The notes: generated by a model from the sequence alone, not told the origin. 64,000 nucleotides of DNA from Bacillus sp. ISL-37 (GCF_018613315.1 NZ_JAGGQL010000012.1:35386-99385); one strand, 5' to 3'; counted from the first letter of the stretch, positions 17,456-28,458 are shown. Numbers and translations are program-made.

Positions 17456-17770
17456 TTAATCTAACGGATAAGCATCGAGTATCGCTCCAGTGGAAGCGTC
17501 AGCGATGAATTCATATTGTTCCACCTTGCCACCGTTATTGCGGGAGATACCGCCTTTATATACCTGGTAATCAAGGGGGGCTATTGAATAAGGCTCGGCA
17601 GTCATATTGATCCATGAGCCGCTGATTGGCCCTGATTTTTTAAACGCCGCCTTCGCATGATTCAGTACTTTATCAGCTGACACGGTTTCTTTTTGTGAAG
17701 CAAGTTCCTTTACAGCATACGCACCTGCCAGGCCGGCGCCAACGCCAATGAAAAAGGCTTTCCAGTTCAT
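17456..17770 (-). CDS. ytzB: YtzB, membrane-anchored PepSY-domain protein
   Basis: 104 residues: an N-terminal hydrophobic segment (about 5-22, FFIGVGAGLAGAYAV) and one PepSY-like domain ending in YEFIADASTGAILDAYPLD. The start at 17770 is preferred because GGAGGT lies eight bases upstream; the in-frame TTG at 17776 is closer than usual. PepSY domains are thought to inhibit or modulate peptidases, but the role of YtzB is not established. Located between ytnP and ytoP as in B. subtilis. Confidence 0.82.
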   Translation of the reverse strand: MNWKAFFIGVGAGLAGAYAVKELASQKETVSADKVLNHAKAAFKKSGPISGSWINMTAEPYSIAPLDYQVYKGGISRNNGGKVEQYEFIADASTGAILDAYPLD

Positions 17771-17973
17771 AGTCAAGGACCTCCAAGGTTAAATATGGAA
17801 TTTCAAGTTACCTTCATCATAACAAATCGCTCAGGTGTAGCAAAGAAATAATACTGCAAAAAATGTGCATGACAGGATTAAGACTGGCAAGGATAATGAA
17901 TGTTCTGTAAAATGGAATCTATAAATACATAATCTTTAGTAAATCTAAATTTTTGGTGAGAAGGAGAAATTAA

Positions 17974-19047
17974 ATGAACGAGCAAACATTGAGCCTGTTT
18001 AAAACGTTGACAGAATTGCCTGGAGCACCGGGAAACGAGCACGCAGTACGGAAATTCATGCGCGAGCAATTAGAACAGTATTCTGATGAACTGATCCAGG
18101 ATAATTTAGGCAGTGTGTTCGGCGTTAAAAAAGGTGACCCGAACGGCCCAAAAATTATGGTTGCTGGCCATATGGATGAAGTTGGCTTCATGGTAACATC
18201 CATTACGAAAAACGGGATGATCAGATTCCAAACACTAGGCGGCTGGTGGAGCCAGGTGCTTTTGGCACAGCGCGTCCAGATCATCACGAACAATGGACCG
18301 GTAACAGGTGTAATCGGTTCGATTCCGCCTCATCTACTGGATGAGTCAAAACGCAATAAGCCGATGGAAATCAAGAATATGCTGATTGATATCGGTGCAG
18401 ATGATAAAGAAGATGCCATCAAGATCGGCATCAAACCAGGACAGCAAATCGTACCGATCTGTCCATTCACTCCGATGGCAAATGATAAGAAGATTCTTGC
18501 TAAAGCTTGGGATAACCGCTATGGATGCGGCCTGGCAATCGAGCTTTTAAAAGAAACGAAGGACATCCAGCTGCCAAACATGCTGTACTCAGGTGCTACA
18601 GTTCAGGAAGAGGTCGGCTTAAGAGGCGCGCAGACTGCAGCGAACATGATCGACCCGGACATCTTCTTCGCATTGGATGCAAGTCCAGCTAATGATATGT
18701 CAGGAGATAAGAACGAATTCGGCCAGCTCGGCAAGGGTACGCTGTTGAGAATCCTTGACCGCTCAATGGTTACGCACCGAGGTATGAGAGAGTTCATTCT
18801 TGATATGGCTGAAACGCATAATATTCCTTACCAGTACTTCGTTTCCCAGGGCGGCACGGATGCAGGAAGAGTACACACTTCCAATCAAGGCATTCCAAGC
18901 GCAGTAATCGGTATCTGCTCACGCTATATCCATACTGCAGCATCAATGATCCATGTTGATGATTATGCGGCAGCCAAGGAACTACTCGTCAAGCTTGTAA
19001 AAGCAGCAGATAGGACAACTGTGGAAACAATCAAGAATAATAGCTAA
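17974..19047 (+). CDS. ytoP: M42 family glutamyl/deblocking aminopeptidase YtoP
   Basis: 357 residues, a cytoplasmic di-metal peptidase that trims N-terminal residues and typically forms dodecamers. Metal ligands and catalytic residues are visible: H66 and D68 in AGHMDEVG, bridging D180 in KAWDNRYG, E212/E213 in VQEEVG, D235 in ALDAS, and a late His in IHTAASMIH. The start at 17974 follows GAAGGAG. Often mis-annotated as endo-1,4-glucanase in older databases. A terminator separates it from the next gene. Confidence 0.92.
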   Translation: MNEQTLSLFKTLTELPGAPGNEHAVRKFMREQLEQYSDELIQDNLGSVFGVKKGDPNGPKIMVAGHMDEVGFMVTSITKNGMIRFQTLGGWWSQVLLAQRVQIITNNGPVTGVIGSIPPHLLDESKRNKPMEIKNMLIDIGADDKEDAIKIGIKPGQQIVPICPFTPMANDKKILAKAWDNRYGCGLAIELLKETKDIQLPNMLYSGATVQEEVGLRGAQTAANMIDPDIFFALDASPANDMSGDKNEFGQLGKGTLLRILDRSMVTHRGMREFILDMAETHNIPYQYFVSQGGTDAGRVHTSNQGIPSAVIGICSRYIHTAASMIHVDDYAAAKELLVKLVKAADRTTVETIKNNS

Positions 19048-19061
19048 TGAAAAGAAAAATT

Positions 19062-19088
19062 AGGGGCAGGTAAAACTGCTCCTTTTTC
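19062..19088 (+). terminator. Terminator after ytoP
   Basis: GGGGCAG / CTGCTCC stem with TTTTT. Confidence 0.75.
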
Positions 19089-19112
19089 ATGGCATGAAAG
19101 GTGGCACAAGTT

Positions 19113-19640
19113 ATGCAAGTTGCAGTTGGTTCAAAGAATCCAGCTAAAATTAATGCAGTTAAAGAAGCTTTTAAAGAGTATGAGTACGAAATCATTTCTT
19201 TCGATGCTGAATCAGGTGTAAGCGAACAGCCGATGTCTGATGAGGAAACTATCAAAGGGGCAGTCAACAGGGCCATACAAGCGGCTGAAATAGGTGAAGC
19301 TGAAATTGGCATCGGACTCGAAGGTGGCGTTCAGCAGACACCTTATGGGCTGATGCTTTGCAATTGGGGAGCTCTGGCTGCCAAAGGAATGGATCCAATC
19401 ATTTCCGGTGGCGCAAGGATTCCACTCCCTGACGAAATTGCCCAACAGTTACTAATGGGTGCCGAACTTGGTCCAGTAATGGATGAATACGCAAAAAAGC
19501 AAAACGTCCGCAAAAACGAAGGCGCAGTCGGAATCTTCACGAATGGACAAATCAACAGAAGCGAAATGTTCACACATGTCATGAAATTGCTAGTTGGACA
19601 ATATGAATATCAAATAGGGCAAGGTAAAAAGACAGTCTAA
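19113..19640 (+). CDS. DUF84 / YjjX-type inosine-xanthosine triphosphatase
   Basis: 175 residues beginning MQVAVGSKNPAKINAVKEAF, the signature of the YjjX/DUF84 family, which hydrolyses non-canonical ITP and XTP to protect nucleic acids. Internal motifs GIGLEGG and GAVGIFTNG fit the family. The start at 19113 is chosen because AAAGGTGG lies eight bases upstream; an in-frame GTG at 19101 overlaps that site. The biochemical call is by family; the B. subtilis-style locus name is not certain, so no symbol is given. Confidence 0.82.
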   Translation: MQVAVGSKNPAKINAVKEAFKEYEYEIISFDAESGVSEQPMSDEETIKGAVNRAIQAAEIGEAEIGIGLEGGVQQTPYGLMLCNWGALAAKGMDPIISGGARIPLPDEIAQQLLMGAELGPVMDEYAKKQNVRKNEGAVGIFTNGQINRSEMFTHVMKLLVGQYEYQIGQGKKTV

Positions 19641-19737
19641 TGGCTGTTTTTTTATTTGCTCACTCTGATTCTAGATTTAAGGGCAATCTATGAAGAAGCG
19701 TAGGTGCATGTCCTGAAAAAAATTGGAAGGAAGAATA

Positions 19738-19960
19738 ACCAATAAAGTCAATTGCCGCCCGATAAAGTGAAAAAGCGGAAAAAATTGTCACCAATACAGC
19801 CGATTGATGCCTGAGAAAGTAATGAATTGGAAAAAGAGGTCTCCAACGAAGCTGATTGGCGCCCAAGATTGAGAGATAGTGGATAAAGCAGTCACCAATG
19901 AAGCCGATTGGTGCCTAAAAAAGTGAGAAATTAGAAAAAGAGGTCACCAATAGTCCGTAA
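19738..19960. repeat. Array C: five 52-bp tandem repeats, CACCAAT family
   Basis: The left arm ACCAAT (or variants) starts at 19738, 19790, 19842, 19894 and 19946: exactly 52 bp each time. Each complete unit pairs ACCAAT with a downstream ATTGGT/ATTGGC about 7 bases later, forming a short hairpin, followed by GCC and an A/G-rich spacer. The rest of the gap from 19641 to 20096 holds no gene. Confidence 0.92.
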
Positions 19961-20096
19961 CCAAAGATTTATCGACAAATTTCTGAAAAATATCATAAAT
20001 TTCAACAAAAAATGCCCGACAAGCCTTGTCACCCGTCAAACAAGAAAGGTATGATAGAAAAGAAGTGGTTAAGTCCTTACCAAGGGGGAAAAAAGT

Positions 20097-20600
20097 ATGA
20101 TAAAGTTCAGAAGGGCATTTGGGCTTATTATAGTGGGGTTATTCCTGCTAAGCGCTTGTTCTGCCTCTTTTTCCGAACAGAAGGCTGAAATAAAAAAGGA
20201 AGTTGCGTCTACTTTTGAAAGCCAACCAGAAAAAACAAACAATAGTACTAAAGATATAGATTATTACTTGCCGTCTGATGTCAAGGTGGAAGAAGAAACA
20301 CCTAATAATGTATTGCTCAAAGATGGCTCAAAAACTTATATTCTTTTTTATAATCAGCATGAAAAAGAAGATAGTAAAGTCGTCTATGATTCCACTGTGA
20401 AGCAACAGAAGGAATGGGACGCTAATGAAACCTTCAGTAAAGATGGCAAATTTGGCTATATGCTTGTAAAAGAGCTGAAAGAAAACCATTTTCAACTGAT
20501 TGTCGGGATTGGCGGCGTTAAGCTGACTACAGAAACTGAGAATGTGAGAGAAGACGCAGAAGCGATGATGCAAATTGCCAACTCTGTTAATATTAAGTGA
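20097..20600 (+). CDS. Small putative lipoprotein, function unknown
   Basis: 167 residues with a lipoprotein signal: basic start, hydrophobic stretch, lipobox LLSAC with C21 as the lipidated residue. The mature part is hydrophilic and Glu/Lys-rich with a mixed alpha/beta C-terminal domain (YILFYNQHEK, FGYMLVKELKENHFQLIVGIGG). No catalytic motif is recognised. AAGGGGG provides the ribosome binding site. It is flanked upstream by array C and downstream by a terminator and repeat element R1. Confidence 0.78.
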   Translation: MIKFRRAFGLIIVGLFLLSACSASFSEQKAEIKKEVASTFESQPEKTNNSTKDIDYYLPSDVKVEEETPNNVLLKDGSKTYILFYNQHEKEDSKVVYDSTVKQQKEWDANETFSKDGKFGYMLVKELKENHFQLIVGIGGVKLTTETENVREDAEAMMQIANSVNIK

Positions 20601-20627
20601 CGCCATTCGATGATGGCGTTTTTTTTA
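20600..20627 (+). terminator. Terminator after the lipoprotein gene
   Basis: ACGCCAT / ATGGCGT stem with eight T residues. Confidence 0.85.
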
Positions 20628-20651
20628 TAATATCAGAATTTATATAATTTC

Positions 20652-20837
20652 ACTTCGAGAATTGTCCAGCTCCAGCGCCTAGCCCCTCGAGTCGTTTCGG
20701 TCCTGCCAATGAAGTCAAAGAACGACTTCACTGTCAGGCCCTCCGAGGCACACGACGTGCAAGACCCGCCAGCCACAGGACGTGGCGTTTTAGGCGGGCA
20801 GCGGTTGTCGGGGGTGACCAAGGCGCTTGCGCTTTTC
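20652..20837 (+). repeat. GC-rich interspersed element R1 (full-length copy)
   Basis: About 186 bases running from CGAGAATTGTCCAGCTCC to CCAAGGCGCTTGCGC, strikingly GC-rich for its surroundings. It contains AGCGCCT near one end and AGGCGCT near the other, plus the internal hairpin GAAGTC/GACTTC. It closely matches R2 (22196-22363) in the same orientation and R3 (28459-28587) inverted. No coding capacity. Probably a non-autonomous mobile or REP-like element; I recall similar sequences as frequent intergenic repeats in Bacillaceae genomes. Confidence 0.85.
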
Positions 20838-20949
20838 TTATCTCCAGTTCTTGTGGTGGCCAAAAAGCTTTAATCAGATTAGTTTCTTTTTTTTCAATGC
20901 ATGGGTAAAATAAGTGAAGTACAATGAGATTTTCCCGGGAGGTTTTCTT

Positions 20950-21264
20950 ATGAAAAACTTGGAATCAATGGAACAGTTCGAAGCGTTGAAAAACGATGGT
21001 AAACATATATTTTTATTTACTGCTGGCTGGTGCCCTGACTGCCGTGTAATCGAGCCGGTATTGCCTGAAATTGAAAGCAAATACAGCGAATACGAATTCA
21101 TTTCTGTGGATCGTGATGATTTCATCGATCTTTGCATCCAGCTCGATGTATATGGCATTCCTAGTTTTGTCGCTTTTGAAAACGGCACGGAGCTTGGCCG
21201 TTTTGTCAGCAAGAACAGAAAGACACAGGCTGAAATCGAAAACTTTATTGAAGGTCTTGCCTAA
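20950..21264 (+). CDS. ytpP: YtpP, thioredoxin-like protein
   Basis: 104 residues with a thioredoxin fold. The redox site is W27-C28-P29-D30-C31 instead of WCGPC, and the cis-proline loop is YGIPSF. Such proteins act as cytoplasmic thiol-disulfide oxidoreductases; B. subtilis YtpP has been discussed among bacillithiol-linked redoxins. The start at 20950 has GGGAGG upstream; the in-frame ATG at 20914 includes that site and is rejected. ytpQ follows with a 90-base gap, probably in the same transcript. Confidence 0.88.
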   Translation: MKNLESMEQFEALKNDGKHIFLFTAGWCPDCRVIEPVLPEIESKYSEYEFISVDRDDFIDLCIQLDVYGIPSFVAFENGTELGRFVSKNRKTQAEIENFIEGLA

Positions 21265-21353
21265 TTAATCATTTCCCTCCATCTTTTGAGGTGGAGGGAA
21301 ATTTCATGTAAAATGAGTTGCAGAAACTCCCGAAGAAATGGAGGGATAAGACA

Positions 21354-22148
21354 ATGGATAGCAGAAAAATGCGGAAAGAGCTTGAGAATCGTCTTCAACA
21401 TCCTGACCGGACTTTTTCCTATGACCGGGAAAAGGACCAGTTGAGAATTGAAAATAAAAATACTGGTCGCGGAATCACCATTGCTCTGCCTGGGATTGTC
21501 GCCAAGTGGCAGGATCATAAGGAAGAAGCGATTGATGAGGTTGTTTATTATGTGTCGGAAGGCTTGAATGCGATGGAAAGCCAGGTCGAGCTGTCAGGGA
21601 AGGAAAAAAATATCTTTCCTGTCATTCGGTCAACCTCATTTCCATCTGAAGCCGAGGAAGGGATTCCATTCCTTTTTGACGATCATACCGCGGAAACACG
21701 GATTTATTACGCTTTGGATTTAGGCACTACATACAGGCTGATTGATTCGAAGCTTTTGGAAAAAGAAGGATGGTCAGCGGGCCAGGTCCGTGAGACGGCT
21801 TTGTTCAATGTCCGTTCACTATCCGTAAAATTAAAAGAGGACCGTGTCGCTGATAACACATTTTATTTCCTCAACAGTAATGACGGCTATGATGCCAGCA
21901 GGATTTTGAATACAAGTTTCTTGAATGAAATGAAGAAAAAGATGAAGGGAACCATGACTGTGGCCGTTCCCCATCAAGATGTTTTGATCATCGCCGATGT
22001 GGAAAATAACACAGGTTATGATATATTGGCCCAGATGACGATGAGCTTTTTTGCGAGTGGAAGAGTGCCAATTACTGCCCTAAGCTTCCTATATGAAGAT
22101 GGAGAATTGGAGCCAATCTTTATTTTAGGTAAAACAAAAAAGGAATAG
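21354..22148 (+). CDS. ytpQ: YtpQ, DUF1444 family protein
   Basis: 264 residues, soluble, mixed alpha/beta, matching DUF1444 (YtpQ) in length and context. The start at 21354 follows GGAGGG; the longer frame from 21318 covers the ribosome binding site. There are no recognisable catalytic residues; function unknown. Its neighbour in B. subtilis, ytpR (EMAP-type tRNA-binding protein), is absent here and element R2 occupies the gap before sftA. Confidence 0.85.
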   Translation: MDSRKMRKELENRLQHPDRTFSYDREKDQLRIENKNTGRGITIALPGIVAKWQDHKEEAIDEVVYYVSEGLNAMESQVELSGKEKNIFPVIRSTSFPSEAEEGIPFLFDDHTAETRIYYALDLGTTYRLIDSKLLEKEGWSAGQVRETALFNVRSLSVKLKEDRVADNTFYFLNSNDGYDASRILNTSFLNEMKKKMKGTMTVAVPHQDVLIIADVENNTGYDILAQMTMSFFASGRVPITALSFLYEDGELEPIFILGKTKKE

Positions 22149-22162
22149 TAGCGGTAGAAGCG

Positions 22163-22191
22163 AAAGCCCGGAATTAACGGGCTTTTTTCCT
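22163..22191 (+). terminator. Terminator after ytpQ
   Basis: AAAGCCCG / CGGGCTTT stem followed by TTTT. Confidence 0.82.
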
Positions 22192-22195
22192 TTGT

Positions 22196-22363
22196 CTAGT
22201 TCCAGCGCCTAGCCCCTCGAGACGTTTCGGTCCTGCCAATGAAGTCAAAGAGCGACTTCACCGATCGGACCTCTGAGGCACAGGATGTGCAGACCCGACA
22301 GCCACAGGACGTGGCGTTCTAGTCGGGCAGCGCTTGTCGGGGCTGACCAAGGCGCTTGCACAT
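22196..22363 (+). repeat. GC-rich interspersed element R2
   Basis: Second copy of R1, same orientation, about 168 bases. It keeps AGCGCCTAGCCCCTCGAG at one end, the GAAGTC/GACTTC hairpin, the central CCACAGGACGTGGCGTT segment and CCAAGGCGCTTG at the other end. It starts within a few bases of the ytpQ terminator T-run. The remaining bases up to 22528 are AT-rich and hold only the presumed sftA promoter. Confidence 0.85.
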
Positions 22364-22528
22364 TCCTTTATGTACATATGATGTCATGTTTTGTAAATAA
22401 CTGAGCCTAAAGTTGATTGTTATTGTAGATTTCTTCTCGTAAAAAATGCTCATTCTTTCATTTTATCTCGAAAAATATTGATTTACTGTTAAAATAATAA
22501 TGAAATGCGAAAGAAAGAGTGATTTATA

Positions 22529-25500
22529 TTGAGTTGGATTAAAAAGATTTTTACCATGTTCCAAAACGATGATGAATTTAATGATATTGAACAAGAACAA
22601 CCTGTTTCAAAGCCATTAAAGAAAGAACAGAATGAAAAAAGGGATATAGAAGCAAAGGTACTATACCAATATCCAAAAGGTCAGTTTCGTTTTCCATTGA
22701 TCCCGGATGAGGATTCAGTTCCTGAAAAATCCAAGCCGACAAAAAGGCGCCCAGAAAGGGTTAGCCAGGATGGTGAGATCAAACCGTTCATTAAAGAGCA
22801 AGGTTCACTGAGGATTAAGAATGAGCGGCAAGCTGAAAGTGATACCTTCCACAATCAACGCCGTGAGCCTACCGTGGATTCCCGGAGCAAAGTCAAACGT
22901 GATACTGCGAGAGAACCAATTGAACCATACAAGCCTAAAAAAACTGTGGACTCTGCACCGAAGTTCCATTATGAAACTCGGAAAGACAGCGGACCGAAAT
23001 TTAGGCAGCCTTTTAAACCAACCGAAATTCCGTCCCCTATTTATGCATTTAACAGACCTCCCAGAAAAAGTACGACCCAAATGGACCTGGAGGGTGTTGA
23101 ATATGAACTGGCTGGTTTTGAAAAGGGTCAGAGCAATGCAGTTGAACAAATAAAGCATGACGATATAAATATCATGTCGCAAGCTATGGATTTAAAGGAA
23201 GTTCCTGTTTCAACAGAAGGTCAGGATGAGGCAGTGACGCAAGATATATACATAGAAGATGATCTTGCTGAAACTCAGGATCTTGAGGTCACTGAAGTAG
23301 ATGAACAAGTAGAACAATCAGAGTTGGAAACAGAGGCGCTCGATATAATTTTTAATAGCGAGCCTGGACCAGAGTATAGTAGTGTGGATTCCCGAATTGA
23401 AACGATCACTGAAGTCGAGCTTGAGCAGGGTGCCGAAAAGACAGAATTGGTCGGTTATCAACATGACCAGGAAGAGACAGAAGCATCCGGTATGCAAAGT
23501 AGACCGGAAGAAGCAATGGCCATTCAAAATAGCCCTGAAGTGGCAGAAGAAATCGCCATTCAAAGTAGCCCTGAAGAGGACGAAGTAAACGGCTATCAAC
23601 AAATCGAACATGAGCTAAATGTTCAGCCTGTCGATGTTGCTAAGGTCCAAAACACGAAAACGGAAGAATCTTTTGAGGTATCAGAGCCAGAACACAGTCC
23701 TGACCCTGAACCGAAAATAGAGGATAAGCCTGCAGGACCAAAAAGGCAGCTTCCATTCAATGTGCTTATGCTTAAGCAGGATAAGAGGAAGTGGGAAGAG
23801 CGTAACACGTCTAAATATCCTTCTTTTATGACTGAAGGAAGAAAGACAAGCGCACGCCAAACTCATCCTGATGTTGATGCACCTTCTTCAGATGTTAGTG
23901 GCCAGAAAAATCAAGTGCTAGAAGGCGAGTTGTCGGCAGGCAGCACTTCATCAGATGTTCTGCTAGTTCAGCAGGAACAATCTTCAGTTGCCCAGCAGGA
24001 AACCTTAATAGTAGCAGAAGATGCGTCGGGTCCTGAAAACCAGCAGGAAACTCTATCAGTTGAAGTTAGTCCAGTAATGGTTCCATCAAAAAGCGAAGAG
24101 CAAACGCAAGCCGAACCGGCTGTGGCGAATTCTTCTTCTGTACCAATCAACCCTCAGTACGAACGGGAAGAAATCCAATCGAATGATCGAGAAGCGGCTA
24201 TACAGCCAGAAGTCCACCCAGCAGCGGTATACGACTTCCCGCCTCTTGAACTTTTGAGCCCGCCTGTTTTCAAAGCGCCTGATCCTGAATGGCTTTCGGA
24301 GCAGGAGCATATGCTCAATGAGACGTTGAGGAATTTTAATGTAGGCGCCAGGGTGGTCAATGTGACACAGGGACCATCGGTTACCCGTTTTGAGGTACAG
24401 CCGGAACCGGGCGTTAAAGTTAATAAAGTTACTAATCTATCTGATGATATAAAGTTGAGCTTAGCTGCTAAAGATATCCGAATTGAAGCTCCAATACCAG
24501 GAAAGCATACAATCGGGATTGAAGTGCCGAACCATTCGAGCAGGCCTGTATTGTTAAGTGAAATTTTACAGTCTGCAGGTTTTATGGATCTTGAATCTCC
24601 GTTATCAGTGGCCCTGGGACTTGATATTGCCGGAAATCCAATCGTCACTGATCTGAAAAAGATGCCGCACGGATTGATTGCCGGTGCCACTGGATCTGGA
24701 AAGAGTGTCTGTATCAATACGATGCTTGTCAGCCTGCTTTATAAAGCACATCCAGATGAGGTGAAGCTGCTGCTGATTGATCCGAAAATGGTTGAATTAG
24801 CACCTTATAACAGAATTCCTCACCTAGTCAGCCCGGTCATCACTGATGTAAAAGCAGCGACAGCCTCGCTAAAGTGGGCAGTTGAGGAAATGGAACGCCG
24901 TTATGAATTGTTCGCACATACAGGTGTCCGTGATATAGGCAGGTTTAATGAACTTGCCGAGAAGCATCGCAGGTTATCTGATAAGCTCCCGTATATCGTA
25001 ATTGTGATTGATGAGCTGGCAGACCTAATGATGATGGCTCCAGGCGACGTGGAAGAGGCTATTTGCCGGATTGCCCAAAAGGCACGGGCTTGCGGCATCC
25101 ATTTGATCATCGCGACACAGCGTCCTTCCGTTGATGTCATTACAGGGCTGATTAAAGCGAATGTTCCTACAAGGATTGCCTTCTCTGTTTCCTCACAGGT
25201 GGATTCAAGGACGATCATTGATATCAGTGGGGCAGAAAAGCTTCTTGGCCGCGGTGATATGCTGTTCCTGGAAAATGGATCATCAAAGCCATTCCGTCTG
25301 CAGGGAACCTTCGTTACCGATAATGAGATTGATGACATTGTGGCATTTGTCAGGGAGCAACGGGATCCACAATACTTGTTTGAACAGGATGAACTGCTCA
25401 AGAAGGCCCAGGTGACGGAAGACGAAGATGAACTTTTCTATGAAGCATGTGAATTTGTCATCGACCAGGGTGGCGCTTCAACCTCAAGTGTCCAGCGCCG

Positions 25501-25651
25501 TTTTAAAATTGGCTATAACCGGGCGGCCAGACTGATTGAGATGATGGAGCAGCAAGGATTCATTTCTGAGGGCAAGGGCAGCAAGCCGAGGGATGTCCTG
25601 ATTACTGCTGCGGATCTTGAGGCCCTCCAGGAAACTAGTACATTCAATTAA
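22529..25651 (+). CDS. sftA: DNA translocase SftA (FtsK/SpoIIIE family, soluble)
   Basis: 1040 residues, longer than the roughly 950 of B. subtilis SftA (YtpS). There is no N-terminal membrane domain, as expected for SftA rather than SpoIIIE. Residues ~60-560 form a highly acidic, low-complexity linker with internal IQ(N/S)SPE repeats. The motor follows: Walker A GATGSGKS at 719-726, Walker [10 protein letters not shown] with D828/E829, then a C-terminal winged-helix gamma domain ([23 protein letters not shown]) that reads orienting DNA motifs. It moves chromosome DNA away from the closing septum. The start is a TTG at 22529. Confidence 0.92.
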   Translation: MSWIKKIFTMFQNDDEFNDIEQEQPVSKPLKKEQNEKRDIEAKVLYQYPKGQFRFPLIPDEDSVPEKSKPTKRRPERVSQDGEIKPFIKEQGSLRIKNERQAESDTFHNQRREPTVDSRSKVKRDTAREPIEPYKPKKTVDSAPKFHYETRKDSGPKFRQPFKPTEIPSPIYAFNRPPRKSTTQMDLEGVEYELAGFEKGQSNAVEQIKHDDINIMSQAMDLKEVPVSTEGQDEAVTQDIYIEDDLAETQDLEVTEVDEQVEQSELETEALDIIFNSEPGPEYSSVDSRIETITEVELEQGAEKTELVGYQHDQEETEASGMQSRPEEAMAIQNSPEVAEEIAIQSSPEEDEVNGYQQIEHELNVQPVDVAKVQNTKTEESFEVSEPEHSPDPEPKIEDKPAGPKRQLPFNVLMLKQDKRKWEERNTSKYPSFMTEGRKTSARQTHPDVDAPSSDVSGQKNQVLEGELSAGSTSSDVLLVQQEQSSVAQQETLIVAEDASGPENQQETLSVEVSPVMVPSKSEEQTQAEPAVANSSSVPINPQYEREEIQSNDREAAIQPEVHPAAVYDFPPLELLSPPVFKAPDPEWLSEQEHMLNETLRNFNVGARVVNVTQGPSVTRFEVQPEPGVKVNKVTNLSDDIKLSLAAKDIRIEAPIPGKHTIGIEVPNHSSRPVLLSEILQSAGFMDLESPLSVALGLDIAGNPIVTDLKKMPHGLIAGATGSGKSVCINTMLVSLLYKAHPDEVKLLLIDPKMVELAPYNRIPHLVSPVITDVKAATASLKWAVEEMERRYELFAHTGVRDIGRFNELAEKHRRLSDKLPYIVIVIDELADLMMMAPGDVEEAICRIAQKARACGIHLIIATQRPSVDVITGLIKANVPTRIAFSVSSQVDSRTIIDISGAEKLLGRGDMLFLENGSSKPFRLQGTFVTDNEIDDIVAFVREQRDPQYLFEQDELLKKAQVTEDEDELFYEACEFVIDQGGASTSSVQRRFKIGYNRAARLIEMMEQQGFISEGKGSKPRDVLITAADLEALQETSTFN

Positions 25652-25734
25652 TAAATGGTATTCTTTATTAGCATGTACTTATAATAAGGATAAATAACTA
25701 TAGATGTTGGGTTGTTATTGAAGGAGCTTTTTGG

Positions 25735-26835
25735 ATGAAAGAAATCGAATTGAAAATGCAGGGGAAAATCAGCCGTCTAACCAATCATACATTTAAGTTT
25801 GATGAAAGGATTCGTGATGGCTGGTTTTCAGCTGTGTATTTTCTAAAAACTCGAGAGCTTGTAAAGAAATATCATGAAGACAATATTATTACGATGCAGT
25901 TTTTCCAGAAGGACGAAGCTGTTTTGTGCGGCACAGATGAAGTGATCGCACTGGTAAAAACATTTGCTGACCGTCCTGAGGAGCTAGAGATTCATTCACT
26001 TAAGGATGGAGATAAAATCTCCCCGTTTGAAACAGTCCTGACCATTACAGGACCATACCAAAGTTTTGGTTACCTTGAGGGAATTATTGACGGCATCCTG
26101 GCAAGAAGAACTTCTGTCTCAACGAATGTTTATAATGTCGTAAAGGCAGCAAGCTATTCAGGCCAGCAAAAGCCGGTCATTTTCATGGGAGACCGTGACG
26201 ACCATTATACAACACAGGCTGGGGATGGTTATGCTGCCTATATAGGAGGCGCTACAGCCCAGGCCACCCATGCGATGAATGAGTGGTGGGGCAAGCATGG
26301 GATGGGGACGATGCCGCATGCATTGATCCAGATGTTCAACGGCGATATCGTCGCAGCAACCCAGGCTTATCAGGAAACCTTCCCAAATGATGATTTGATC
26401 GCTCTTGTTGATTATAATAATGATGCGATTACTGACTCATTGAAAGTCGCAAGGAAATTTGGGGAAAAGCTGAAGGGTGTCAGAGTTGATACTTCCCGTA
26501 CACTAATTGACCAGTATTTCCTTCGCAACCAGCACTTGCTTGGGACATTTGATCCTCGCGGAGTCAATGCAGAATTAATCTTTGCACTAAGAAAAGCGCT
26601 TGATGACGAAGGCTATGACCATGTGAAAATTGTCGTGAGCGGCGGTTTCAGTGAAAAAAGGATCCTGGAGTTTGAAAAGCAATATGTACCAGTCGACATG
26701 TATGGAGTAGGCGGCAGCCTTTTAAAATTGAAAGTTGGTTTTACTGGTGACAATGTCATGTTGAACGGGAAACATCAGGCGAAGTCAGGCAGAAAGTACA
26801 GGCCGAATCCCCGTCTTGAAAAAGTAGAATTTTAA
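25735..26835 (+). CDS. Nicotinate phosphoribosyltransferase, short form
   Basis: 366 residues. It condenses nicotinate with PRPP to give nicotinate mononucleotide in NAD salvage. Family features include GDRDDHYTTQAGDG near 160-173, a central VDYNNDAI phosphoribosyl segment, GVRVDTSRT, and the phosphate loop VSGGFSEKRI followed by YGVGGSL. It is clearly shorter than the ~490-residue PncB/YueK of B. subtilis and belongs to the compact subgroup. The start has GAAGGAG. It lies 83 bases after sftA with no terminator seen between; I do not recall a homolog at this site in B. subtilis. Confidence 0.85.
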   Translation: MKEIELKMQGKISRLTNHTFKFDERIRDGWFSAVYFLKTRELVKKYHEDNIITMQFFQKDEAVLCGTDEVIALVKTFADRPEELEIHSLKDGDKISPFETVLTITGPYQSFGYLEGIIDGILARRTSVSTNVYNVVKAASYSGQQKPVIFMGDRDDHYTTQAGDGYAAYIGGATAQATHAMNEWWGKHGMGTMPHALIQMFNGDIVAATQAYQETFPNDDLIALVDYNNDAITDSLKVARKFGEKLKGVRVDTSRTLIDQYFLRNQHLLGTFDPRGVNAELIFALRKALDDEGYDHVKIVVSGGFSEKRILEFEKQYVPVDMYGVGGSLLKLKVGFTGDNVMLNGKHQAKSGRKYRPNPRLEKVEF

Positions 26836-27154
26836 CAAGTTTGAAAGCAACTAATAAAGGGAATATGTACTTTTATTGATGATTACGGTCATAATGGAGA
26901 CATTTTGCTTTGATGATGTAGTTTTTGGAACAGCCCATATTTATGAGGGCTGTGAAATAGCTGCACCTTATGAAAACAGCATTAATGAAACTGTGTTATT
27001 TACCGTAATGATGTTATAATGATTCAATACATGAGAGACAGATACGATCCGCATTGTATTTTGCGCTGTTTTATAACGGGAATAGGCGAAATGAGCAATT
27101 CAGGATATCTGTCATATACTGTGTTACATACAGACGTTGTTGGAGGTTCTTTAT
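26836..27154. other. Gene-free region before murC
   Basis: About 320 AT-rich bases. A 7-bp stem ACAGCCC/GGGCTGT near 26931-26955 lacks a T-run and may be a weak terminator for the preceding gene. Open frames here are short and lack ribosome binding sites. It presumably contains the murC promoter, which I cannot place with confidence. Confidence 0.5.
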
Positions 27155-28456
27155 ATGACTATTTACCATTTTGTAGGTATAAAGGGGTCTGGAATGAGTG
27201 CGTTAGCTCAAGTTCTCCATGATATGGATTATCAGGTACAGGGCTCCGATTATGATAAGCACTTTTTTACCCAGGTGGCCCTTGAGAAATCTGGAATAAA
27301 GATCCTTCCGTTTGATAAGGAAAATATACAGCCTGGGATGACGGTTATTGCAGGCAATGCCTATCCGGATACACATGAGGAAATTCAGGAGGCAATGAAG
27401 CTGGGCCTTCCAATCATCAGATACCATCGATTCCTTGGTGATTTCATGCAAAACTTTACAAGTGTTGCGGTTACTGGGGCTCATGGAAAAACATCGACTA
27501 CAGGATTGCTTGCGCATGTGATGAGGGGCGCCAAGCCTACATCATTCCTTATTGGCGATGGCACTGGGAAAGGTGACAAAGATGCTCAATACTTTGTATT
27601 CGAAGCATGTGAGTACCGCCGCCATTTCCTTTCGTATTTCCCTGATTACGCAATCATGACGAATATCGACTTTGACCACCCGGATTACTTTGCCAATATC
27701 GAAGACGTTTTCTCCGCTTTCCAGGAGATGTCATGGCAAGTTAAAAAGGGTATCTTTGCATGCGGTGATGATGAGCAGCTGCAAAAAATCCAGGCTAAGG
27801 TGCCAGTTGTATTTTATGGTTTTGGCGAAGAAAATGACTTCCAGGCTCGTAATATCGTCAAGTCAACTGAAGGCACTACATTCGATGTTTTTGTCAGGAA
27901 TAATTTCTATGACACGTTCTCAATTCCGGCTTATGGAGACCATAATGTCCTGAACTCGCTTGCTGTCATTGCTTTGTGCCATTACGAAAACATTGAATCA
28001 AAAGTGATCCAGGCTCAGCTTGAAACGTTTGAGGGCGTGAAGAGGAGATTCTCTGAAAAGAAGGTTGCAGATCAGGTGATCATTGATGACTACGCTCACC
28101 ATCCTACAGAAATCAAAGTAACAATCGAAGCTGCGAAGCAGAAGTATCCTGATCGTGAAATCGTCGCGGTTTTCCAGCCGCATACCTTTACCAGGACACA
28201 AGCTTTCCTGAATGAGTTTGCAGAAAGCTTAAATAAAGCAGACAAGGTTTACTTGTGCGAAATTTTTGGTTCAGCCCGTGAGATTCATGGAAAATTATCG
28301 ATTACCGATCTAAAAGATAAAATCGACGATGCAGAAATCATCACTGAGGAAGATACATCACGTCTGAAAGAACATGGAAATGGTGTCATCCTATTCATGG
28401 GTGCAGGTGATATCCAGAAGTTCCAGGAAGCATATGAAAATCAATTGCAAGTGTAG
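27155..28456 (+). CDS. murC: UDP-N-acetylmuramate--L-alanine ligase MurC
   Basis: 433 residues. MurC uses ATP to add the first amino acid, L-alanine, to UDP-MurNAc. The N-terminal glycine-rich loop [14 protein letters not shown], the ATP loop [11 protein letters not shown], and the C-terminal [10 protein letters not shown] motif define the Mur ligase family and MurC within it. The start at 27155 follows TGGAGG; longer in-frame extensions do not fit the family. Gene order sftA ... murC ... ytxGHJ is as in B. subtilis. Element R3 begins two bases after the stop codon. Confidence 0.93.
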   Translation: MTIYHFVGIKGSGMSALAQVLHDMDYQVQGSDYDKHFFTQVALEKSGIKILPFDKENIQPGMTVIAGNAYPDTHEEIQEAMKLGLPIIRYHRFLGDFMQNFTSVAVTGAHGKTSTTGLLAHVMRGAKPTSFLIGDGTGKGDKDAQYFVFEACEYRRHFLSYFPDYAIMTNIDFDHPDYFANIEDVFSAFQEMSWQVKKGIFACGDDEQLQKIQAKVPVVFYGFGEENDFQARNIVKSTEGTTFDVFVRNNFYDTFSIPAYGDHNVLNSLAVIALCHYENIESKVIQAQLETFEGVKRRFSEKKVADQVIIDDYAHHPTEIKVTIEAAKQKYPDREIVAVFQPHTFTRTQAFLNEFAESLNKADKVYLCEIFGSAREIHGKLSITDLKDKIDDAEIITEEDTSRLKEHGNGVILFMGAGDIQKFQEAYENQLQV

Positions 28457-28458
28457 GA

